41,499 nucleotides of DNA from Lachnospiraceae bacterium. GTDB taxonomy: Bacteria; Bacillota; Clostridia; Lachnospirales; Lachnospiraceae. The notes below the pieces were generated by a model that did no database searches, was not told the DNA's origin, and saw only the letters and a program-made list of their open reading frames with translations. The stretch is from positions 1 to 41,499 of the forward strand of contig JAFZOW010000024.1 of the NCBI GenBank assembly GCA_017552715.1. The letters run 5' to 3'. Each line of letters starts with the position of its first letter. Position 1 is the first letter of the stretch. Below, one piece after another: positions 1 through 5,679 of the stretch. Position numbers and translations under genes: made by a program.

Positions 1-5
1 GGGTC

Positions 6-58
6 GAGCGTTATCACAATGTTAACTTAATGACATTGGGCCTGACCGCTCCTTTTTT
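6..58 (+). terminator. Probable terminator of the gene upstream of the window
   Basis: GAGCG at 6-10 can pair with CGCTC at 47-51, and inside this CAATGT (18-23) can pair with ACATTG (32-37). A run of six T follows at 53-58. This is the form of a factor-independent terminator with an internal loop, closing whatever lies before the window. The outer stem is short, so confidence is moderate. Confidence 0.45.
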
Positions 59-70
59 ATTATTTCTTCT

Positions 71-98
71 TTCAAAACACCACGATTTATGGTATCAT
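71..98 (+). promoter_or_regulatory. Possible promoter of the chemoreceptor gene
   Basis: TTCAAA at 71-76 and TATCAT at 93-98 are 16 bases apart and resemble a weak vegetative -35/-10 pair. They lie just after the putative upstream terminator and about 36 bases before the start codon. No flagellar sigma-28 type motif was seen. The match is only partial. Confidence 0.3.
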
Positions 99-134
99 CA
101 GACTATCTGAGAACAATCATAGGAGGGGTTACTT

Positions 135-1550
135 ATGTTCGGAAGAAAAGAAGCAGCAGCTGAGAACGAAAGCCGTATCCGCGAGCTTGAGCAGGAGATC
201 GCCGACTTAAAGGCCAGACTGGAAAACAGCGAGACGGAGTTGGAGGCTGTAAACACCAGCACTCATCTTGGCATATGGAAGTGCTATTACGATGAGAAAG
301 GCAATCAGAAGAGCGTACTTTATACGGATGAATTCCGTCGTATGCTTGGCTTCTCCAGAGCCGAACTGCCCGATACGCTGGATTCCCTCGGCAAGATCAT
401 CCATCCGGAGGATACGGAAAAGGCTTTTGGCGCTTACGGAGCCGCTCAGGGAGACCGCAGCGGCCGGACGAAATACGATGTCGAATACCGTATCAAGACA
501 AAACACGGCGATTATAAGTGGTTCCATGCTGCAGGCGAATGCCTACGCTGGCCCAACGGAAATCCCAAAGAATTTATAGGCACTTTTTCGGATATAGATG
601 AGCAGAAAAAAGCTGCCATAGTTTTTGAGCATGACAGCCGCCGTCAGTACGCTGTAGACAAGATGATGCTGGAAGGCAGCTGGAGCATGGATCTGACGAA
701 ATATGCCATTGATGATCCTTCTTCCCCCATGGTCTATTCCGACCAGTTTAAGAAGATCCTTGGTTTTACCCCTCGTTCGGCGGAATTTCCCGACATCATG
801 AAGTCCTGGATCACCCGCATCCATCCGGATGATGTACCGGGCGCTTCCGCCACCATGGCAAAGCAGCTGTCCGATCCCAGCGGGAATACCCCCTTTGATA
901 TGGAATATCGCATTAAACATAAAAACGGGGAATATGTATGGGTTCGCGCCTCCAGCTTTGTGGTCTGGGCGGACCGTCATACACCGGTGATGGCAGCCGG
1001 GACCATACTGGACATTTCCGAGCAGAAAAAGAACCGCCAGCGCTTCGAGGAAGAGATGGAACCCAATATCGAAGCTCTCCGGGCCGGTATAGCCGAGATC
1101 GCTGGCAATGTGGAGAAGGCTACCAACCAGATGCAGGATGTTTCCAATAAGCAGGAAGAAGTGAGCCGCGCCGCCATAGAGATCGGAGAGGCGGTAAACG
1201 CTTCCATGGAGATCATCAGCGATATCCAGAGCATAGCGGGGCAGACGAACCTTTTGTCTCTGAACGCTTCCATAGAAGCAGCCAGAGCCGGTGATGCGGG
1301 CCGGGGCTTTGCCGTTGTGGCTACTGAAGTACAGGCCCTTTCCAGATCTTCCAAGGAAACGACGGAACATATCTCCGAAAAGCTTACACATGTTAACGAA
1401 GCGGTAACGGAGATCATGTCCCAGATCAATCTGATCAGTGAGAGCATCAAACGCGAAAACGAAGAAATGGGCACTATCAATGCAACGGTAGAAGAACTGC
1501 ATGCCGCTGCGGACGAGATCGCCCAGATGGCAGAGAGTCTGTATCAATAA
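135..1550 (+). CDS. Soluble methyl-accepting chemotaxis protein with two PAS domains
   Basis: This 471-residue protein is a cytoplasmic chemoreceptor. Residues 5-40 are a charged coiled coil. Two PAS_3-type domains follow, at about 42-157 and 173-300, each ending in a typical exit motif (FSDIDEQKK and LDISEQKKN). Residues 310-471 are the receptor signalling hairpin, with the conserved tip [20 protein letters not shown] and [11 protein letters not shown], which contacts CheA and CheW. There is no hydrophobic segment, so no membrane or periplasmic sensing part. The signalling hairpin is only about 160 residues, among the shorter forms, and there is no obvious C-terminal CheR/CheB pentapeptide. 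The two PAS domains probably bind a small molecule or cofactor, but the ligand cannot be read from the sequence. The start at 135 has an AGGAGGGG ribosome site at 121-128. It appears to be a single-gene unit with its own terminator. Confidence 0.93.
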   Translation: MFGRKEAAAENESRIRELEQEIADLKARLENSETELEAVNTSTHLGIWKCYYDEKGNQKSVLYTDEFRRMLGFSRAELPDTLDSLGKIIHPEDTEKAFGAYGAAQGDRSGRTKYDVEYRIKTKHGDYKWFHAAGECLRWPNGNPKEFIGTFSDIDEQKKAAIVFEHDSRRQYAVDKMMLEGSWSMDLTKYAIDDPSSPMVYSDQFKKILGFTPRSAEFPDIMKSWITRIHPDDVPGASATMAKQLSDPSGNTPFDMEYRIKHKNGEYVWVRASSFVVWADRHTPVMAAGTILDISEQKKNRQRFEEEMEPNIEALRAGIAEIAGNVEKATNQMQDVSNKQEEVSRAAIEIGEAVNASMEIISDIQSIAGQTNLLSLNASIEAARAGDAGRGFAVVATEVQALSRSSKETTEHISEKLTHVNEAVTEIMSQINLISESIKRENEEMGTINATVEELHAAADEIAQMAESLYQ

Positions 1551-1563
1551 GTCTATAAACTGC

Positions 1564-1591
1564 GAAGGGGGATAATACCCCCTTCTTTTTT
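1564..1591 (+). terminator. Factor-independent terminator after the chemoreceptor
   Basis: GAAGGGGG (1564-1571) pairs perfectly with CCCCCTTC (1578-1585) around a six-base loop, followed by six T (1586-1591). It sits 14 bases after the stop codon of the chemoreceptor and separates it from the LUD-domain gene. Confidence 0.9.
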
Positions 1592-1621
1592 GATAATACC
1601 ATTTCAGGCGAGGTGAGAAGT

Positions 1622-2251
1622 ATGAACGAAAACATCCGTAAAAGAAACGAACTGCTTGCTCAGAAAGTGATCAAAGGCCTTGAAAGCCGTAATATGAGCG
1701 GTATCTATGCCGTGGATAAGGAGGAGGCCCTGAAGAAGGCTCTGGAGCTCATCCCCGAAGGAAGCACCATCGGTATGGGGGGCTGCATGAGCGCCCGGGA
1801 GATCGGCCTTGTGGATGAACTGAAGAACGGAAACTATGACTTTATCGACCGGGATCTGGAGACGGATAAGCGCGCGGCCATGCTTAAGACTTATGACGCC
1901 GACATATTCTTATCCAGTGCCAACGCTCTTACGGAAGACGGCGTGATCATCAATATCGACGGCAATTCCAACCGGGTCAGTGCCATTGCACAGGGTCCTA
2001 AAAAGGTGATCTTCATCGTGGGAATGAACAAGGTCTGCAGCGATGTGGACGGCGCCATGAAGCGTGCCCGCAATGTTGCCGCCCCCATTAACGCCCAGCG
2101 TTTCGGCCTTTCCACTCCCTGTGCAAAGACCGGCAGCTGCTTTAACTGCAAATCTCCCGATACCATCTGCTGCCAGTTCCTGATCACCCGCTTTTCCAGA
2201 CATGAAGGACGTATCACGGTGATCCTGGTAAATGATGATCTGGGATTCTGA
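1622..2251 (+). CDS. LUD-domain protein (LutC/DUF162 type)
   Basis: This is a 209-residue member of the LUD (lactate utilisation, DUF162) family. Family marks are the N-terminal 'IPEGSTIGMGGCMSAREIG' stretch, the central 'SSANALTEDGVIINIDGNSNRVSA' region in which the GxxxxxDGxGNR-like loop is kept, and a cysteine-rich end (CAKTGSCFNCKSPDTICC) common in clostridial stand-alone members. Homologues LutB/LutC take part in lactate oxidation, but single-domain clostridial proteins like this one have no settled reaction, and there is no lutA or lutB partner here. A GTG at 1613 is in frame, but the GAGGTGAG ribosome site overlaps it, so ATG 1622 is the better start. The next gene begins 28 bases after the stop, so the two may be cotranscribed. 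Confidence 0.85.
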   Translation: MNENIRKRNELLAQKVIKGLESRNMSGIYAVDKEEALKKALELIPEGSTIGMGGCMSAREIGLVDELKNGNYDFIDRDLETDKRAAMLKTYDADIFLSSANALTEDGVIINIDGNSNRVSAIAQGPKKVIFIVGMNKVCSDVDGAMKRARNVAAPINAQRFGLSTPCAKTGSCFNCKSPDTICCQFLITRFSRHEGRITVILVNDDLGF

Positions 2252-2279
2252 TGTTCCCTTATCCTTATGGAGGCAAGCT

Positions 2280-3953
2280 ATGAACGAGCAGGCGCAGACC
2301 GAACTGGACAAATCCAAACTGGAAGGCAGCTGGTATGAGCAGCGTGCGAACGGAGCCGTGATCACTATCTCCGGAGATGTTATCCGGGTAGAAAAGGACG
2401 GCAAAGTCACCGAAAAAGGCTTTGGCGTCAAAAAACGTGAAAACAGCAGCTATGAATGGGATATCTTCGGGGGAGATGAGCTCTTTCCTATGGACCATCT
2501 CGTATATGTGGATTTAGGAGACAACTTCGAAGGCTTTATCACAACACGAATGCTCTTTGTGGTCATGGATATGAGCTACTCTCCGAGGGAATTTAAGCGC
2601 ACGCCCTATGAAGCCCCGAAATACGGTGAGATCCATATCAATACCAACAAAAAAGCGATCAAATGGTTCCAGGACTATCGGGTGCGGAAGCTGGTTCTCA
2701 AACTGCAGGAGCCACAGCGGGATAGCGGCATGATGGCTCCCCAGCCGCCGTATGCAGGATATTATACCTACGAGATCGAGCGCACAGCGGATGAGGGCGG
2801 CGTGATCCGGGCCACGATACAGAACGGCCACGGTTCGCTGTCCTTCAGCGAAGCATTCAAGGTCCCCGAAGTGAAGATGAGTCCGAAGGAGATGAACGAT
2901 CTGGCCCTGCTCATCGCCAACAGCAAGCTTGACCAGCTGAACGGCCTGGATTGCTGGCAGGACGGAGTCCCTTCCGGTTCCGAGAGTTTTGATCTGGCCA
3001 TAGAGTTTTATAAAGAGTCGTATCACGCCCGGGCCAATCATATCTTTGTCCCGGAGGACTGGAAAAGGGACGGGCGAAAGCTGCACCGCTTTATCTTCAA
3101 GCTTCTGGTGATCGCCGGGCTGGATTTCGGCAGGAACGAATTTCACCGTCAGACTCCCATGCTCCGCATCGGTTCCGGACCGGAGGATCCGCCCGGTTAC
3201 AGTGTGGACAGGGACTGCCGCCACGAGGAACTGGTCGGAGAGGCCTACGACTATAATGCCAACTGGACCGGCTGGGAGCTTAAATATCAGGGAGATGTAC
3301 CTCCGGCTTTGAAGGAAGCACTGGATGCCCTTCATGAGAGAGTGAGCCGGGAGGACGAGGAACGCAGCCGTTTTCTCTACGATGAACTGGCAAAGATCCC
3401 GGAGGAAGCCAGGGCAGATCTGCGCGGAACGGTCTGGGCGTCGCAGCTCTTTGACATCTTCCGTATCCACGAGGATAAGCTTTTCTTTTACTTCTGGCTG
3501 CTGCGGGAAGAAAAATGCGATATACATCTGGATTGCATAAATACCGAGAAAGATCCCCGGGGAGGATACCGGACCTGCTGCATGGATACAAAAGACGGGC
3601 ATCTGATGTGCGCGGCAGAATTTTATACGGATACGGAGAAACTCATCGATCTGCTTTGTGCCGACCTGCTGAAACGCCATACTTCGGAAGAGATGCAGGC
3701 AAAGATCAAAAGCGCCGCCTACCGCGAGAAGCTCGCCAGATGGCTGGAAACCCCGGAAACGGAAGGGGGCATGGGCTTCGATATCCGCCGGGATGATATG
3801 GAATTCCGACTTTTCTTTGATCTGGATGAGGAGCGCGAGCCCTGGATCACGGAGCTGAGGCTTCAATATGAAGATACTCAGGATATATTGAATCCCGCTT
3901 ATGCAAAAGAATGGGGTGTGCCCCCGGCAGACAGCCTGCGGGGCTGGTATTAA
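2280..3953 (+). CDS. Hypothetical 557-residue protein upstream of the YAGP peptide
   Basis: I do not recognise a named family. There is no signal peptide or membrane segment, so it is probably cytoplasmic. The first 100 residues look like a small beta-barrel ('LEGSWYEQRANGAVITISGD'), followed by a beta-rich middle with the region 'LNGLDCWQDGVPSGSESFDL' near residues 225-245, and an acidic, mainly helical C-terminal half from about 340. ATG 2280 is preferred over an in-frame ATG at 2232 that overlaps the LUD gene, because GGAGG stands at 2269-2273 and the protein family-like sequence begins there. Only 13 bases separate it from the YAGP-repeat protein, which is followed in turn by the radical SAM gene. 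It could be a partner or substrate of that pair, but this is inference from position only. Confidence 0.8.
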   Translation: MNEQAQTELDKSKLEGSWYEQRANGAVITISGDVIRVEKDGKVTEKGFGVKKRENSSYEWDIFGGDELFPMDHLVYVDLGDNFEGFITTRMLFVVMDMSYSPREFKRTPYEAPKYGEIHINTNKKAIKWFQDYRVRKLVLKLQEPQRDSGMMAPQPPYAGYYTYEIERTADEGGVIRATIQNGHGSLSFSEAFKVPEVKMSPKEMNDLALLIANSKLDQLNGLDCWQDGVPSGSESFDLAIEFYKESYHARANHIFVPEDWKRDGRKLHRFIFKLLVIAGLDFGRNEFHRQTPMLRIGSGPEDPPGYSVDRDCRHEELVGEAYDYNANWTGWELKYQGDVPPALKEALDALHERVSREDEERSRFLYDELAKIPEEARADLRGTVWASQLFDIFRIHEDKLFFYFWLLREEKCDIHLDCINTEKDPRGGYRTCCMDTKDGHLMCAAEFYTDTEKLIDLLCADLLKRHTSEEMQAKIKSAAYREKLARWLETPETEGGMGFDIRRDDMEFRLFFDLDEEREPWITELRLQYEDTQDILNPAYAKEWGVPPADSLRGWY

Positions 3954-3966
3954 GGAGGACAGGATC

Positions 3967-4458
3967 ATGACGGAAGAGGAAAAGAATATTAAGATCGCAG
4001 AAATGAAAACGGTCTATGCCGGACCTTCACCTCTTGGACCGCAGCTGGGGGCTGTTTATGCCGGTCCCGAACAGATGAAACCGCAGATGGGCTTTGTTTA
4101 TGCCGGGCCTGAACAGATGAACCGTCAATATATGATGGCGGTCTATGCCGGACCGGCCCAGATGAATCCCCAGATGATGATGATGGCTTATGCAGGGCCC
4201 GGTAATCCGCAGGTCGGCATAGGTCTGATGATCCCACCGCAGCAGGAGCAGAAGAAAGCTTCCGAAAAAGCCGGAGATGTATACTGTTTCTGCACATCCT
4301 GCGGCGCGCGCTGCGGGGCTTTCAAATTCTGCCCGGAATGCGGTACTCCGCTGAAAGATGTTAAACTTTACAGGGATTGTGCCTGCGGTACGAGAATGCA
4401 GGCAGAGTTCCGTTTCTGCCCGGAATGCGGCAAAAAAGTCGAGACGGAAGAAGCATGA
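3967..4458 (+). CDS. YAGP-repeat peptide with C-terminal double zinc ribbon; candidate radical SAM substrate
   Basis: This 163-residue protein has two parts. Residues 1-90 carry five repeats of the form V-Y-A-G-P-x-Q-M-x-P-Q-M, with tyrosines at 17, 31, 45, 60 and 75, a regular period of 14-15 residues; the last copy is shortened. Residues 105-163 form two zinc-ribbon-like units, with C107/C109, C112, C116, C122-x2-C125 and then C138-x-C140, C151-x2-C154. The start ATG 3967 follows AAGGAGGA. The stop overlaps the start of the radical SAM gene (ATGA), so the two are translationally coupled. The codons of the repeats differ between copies while the residues stay the same, which argues for selection on the peptide. 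A multi-core precursor peptide or a modified scaffold protein is the favoured reading. An alternative is an ordinary zinc-ribbon adaptor with a Pro/Met-rich linker. No known precursor family was recognised. Confidence 0.85.
   Translation: MTEEEKNIKIAEMKTVYAGPSPLGPQLGAVYAGPEQMKPQMGFVYAGPEQMNRQYMMAVYAGPAQMNPQMMMMAYAGPGNPQVGIGLMIPPQQEQKKASEKAGDVYCFCTSCGARCGAFKFCPECGTPLKDVKLYRDCACGTRMQAEFRFCPECGKKVETEEA
4012..4224 (+). repeat. Five YAGP coding repeats
   Basis: The repeat units encode TVYAGPSPLGPQLG, AVYAGPEQMKPQMG, FVYAGPEQMNRQYMM, AVYAGPAQMNPQMMM and MAYAGPGNPQVG. The Y-A-G-P core is invariant in all five, Q-M-x-P-Q-M is kept in the middle ones, and the first and last copies are the most divergent. 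Synonymous differences (tat gcc ggt, tat gcc ggg, tat gca ggg) show the copies are not recent duplicates. Confidence 0.9.
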
Positions 4459-5465
4459 ACTACAGGCTGCGTAATTGTGTATGGGAAGTAACTCTCTCCT
4501 GCTGTTTTTCCTGCCGTTACTGCGGTTCCGGAGGCGGTAAAGCCAGGGAGAACGAGCTTTCCACCGAGGAATGCCTGGCTCTGGCGGATGAACTGGCAGA
4601 GCTGGGCTGCCGCCGCATCTCCATGATTGGCGGGGAGGTTTTCTGCCGCCCGGACTGGAAGCTCATTTCGGAGCGGGTGATACGAAACGGTATACTGCTC
4701 TGTATCATCAGCAACGGTTATATGATCGATACAACGCTGGCAGAAGAACTTAAGGCACTCGGTATAGAATCCCTGGCACTTTCCATTGACGGCCCCCAGG
4801 CAATACACGACCGATACCGACAGGATGGCAGCTTTGCGAAAGCTAAGCGGGCCCTTGGAGTACTGGCCAACGCCGGCGTGGATACCTCCGTGATCAGCAC
4901 CCTCAATTCCGAGAATGTCCATACTCTGGACGAGCTGTATTCTTTTTTGTTGGATTATCCCATTTTTGCCTGGCAGCTCCAGGCCTGCAATCCCATGGGT
5001 AATGCAGCCCGTCAGGGAGTGGATCACCGTTTTGATCCCCATACGGTCATCCGTTTTGTGGAGGAACACGGGGATGCGCCCTTTGCTCTGGGGATAGCGG
5101 ATAATATAGGCTATTTTACCCCCGGTGAGGGAAGCCTCAGGGGCACACGGGACGGAAAAAGCTGTTATATCGGCTGCCAGGCCGGGATCAGTGCCATCGG
5201 TATCGACAGCATCGGAAATATCCGGGGCTGTGAATCCATGTATGACGAACGTTTTATAGAGGGAAATATCCGGCAGCGGAGCCTCAGGGAGATCTGGGAA
5301 GATGAGGATGCCTTTTCCTATAACCGGCGCTTTGACACCACGCTGCTTACGGGGAAATGCTCCGGCTGCCCGGAAGGAGAGCGCTGCAGGGGCGGCTGCC
5401 GTTCCTATGCTTATTTTTCCGGCTGCGGACTTTATGAAGCACCGGCCTGCGCCAGGGTATTATAA
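4455..5465 (+). CDS. Radical SAM/SPASM enzyme, probable peptide maturase
   Basis: This is a 336-residue radical SAM enzyme with a SPASM domain. The [4Fe-4S]-SAM motif is C16-x3-C20-x2-C23, and GGE at 59-61 is the SAM-binding loop. The C-terminal part fits the seven-cysteine SPASM pattern: C241-x12-G-x4-C259, then C302-x2-C305-x5-C311-x3-C315 and a final cysteine at 324 or 332, which would hold two auxiliary clusters. Families with this architecture (anSME, PqqE, sactipeptide and ranthipeptide maturases, MftC) act on proteins or ribosomal peptides. The SAM motif starts only 15 residues from the N-terminus, so there is no N-terminal PqqD-like recognition domain. ATG 4455 overlaps the TGA of the YAGP-repeat gene, making that protein the obvious candidate substrate. 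The modification made cannot be predicted. The longer in-frame reading from 4377 only overlaps the upstream gene. Confidence 0.9.
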   Translation: MNYRLRNCVWEVTLSCCFSCRYCGSGGGKARENELSTEECLALADELAELGCRRISMIGGEVFCRPDWKLISERVIRNGILLCIISNGYMIDTTLAEELKALGIESLALSIDGPQAIHDRYRQDGSFAKAKRALGVLANAGVDTSVISTLNSENVHTLDELYSFLLDYPIFAWQLQACNPMGNAARQGVDHRFDPHTVIRFVEEHGDAPFALGIADNIGYFTPGEGSLRGTRDGKSCYIGCQAGISAIGIDSIGNIRGCESMYDERFIEGNIRQRSLREIWEDEDAFSYNRRFDTTLLTGKCSGCPEGERCRGGCRSYAYFSGCGLYEAPACARVL

Positions 5466-5503
5466 AAGATCCCCGCTGTATCGCTTTGTTTGACACAGCA
5501 GGG
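5463..5503 (-). terminator. Terminator of the tRNA-Leu gene
   Basis: Read on the - strand, CCCTGCTGTGTC (5503-5492) pairs with GATACAGCGGGG (5482-5471) over 12 positions including two G-U pairs, followed by ATCTTTTATA. It lies about 20 bases after the tRNA 3' end. The same hairpin directly follows the radical SAM stop codon on the + strand, where no T-run follows it. Confidence 0.75.
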
Positions 5504-5523
5504 ACCGGATGATAAAATTTTGA

Positions 5524-5606
5524 TGCCGGCAGCGGGACTTGAACCCGCACGTGGTTGCCCACAACAGATTTTGAGTCTGCCTCGTCTGCCATTCCGACAC
5601 GCCGGC
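5524..5606 (-). tRNA. tRNA-Leu (anticodon CAA)
   Basis: On the - strand the acceptor stem GCCGGCG (5606-5600) pairs with TGCCGGC (5531-5525, one G-U pair), with discriminator A at 5524. The anticodon stem-loop reads GCAGA-CTCAAAA-TCTGT, giving anticodon CAA for the Leu codon TTG. A long variable arm (GTGGGCAACCAC) marks the class II fold of tRNA-Leu, and GGGTTCAAGTCCC forms the T-arm. The CCA end is not encoded (TCA follows). It is the only gene seen on the - strand. Confidence 0.95.
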
Positions 5607-5616
5607 GTACTGAAAA

Positions 5617-5645
5617 AATATAACACAATAAATAAAAGAATACAA
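5617..5645 (-). promoter_or_regulatory. Promoter of tRNA-Leu
   Basis: On the - strand TTGTAT (5645-5640) and TATATT (5622-5617) are separated by exactly 17 bases, and the -10 ends 10 bases before the mature tRNA. On the + strand a TATAAC at 5619-5624 overlaps this -10 and could serve polA, though with only a poor -35 (CCGACA, 5594-5599). The two transcription units may therefore share a short divergent spacer. Confidence 0.6.
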
Positions 5646-5679
5646 GGGGAAAGTGATCCCCGGGAAACGAGGAGTTAAA

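Noticed and set aside
3967-4458. Sactipeptide, ranthipeptide or splicease substrate
   Set aside because: The repeats contain no Cys and have Y-A-G rather than X-Y-G. The cysteines are confined to CxxC pairs that look like zinc ligands.
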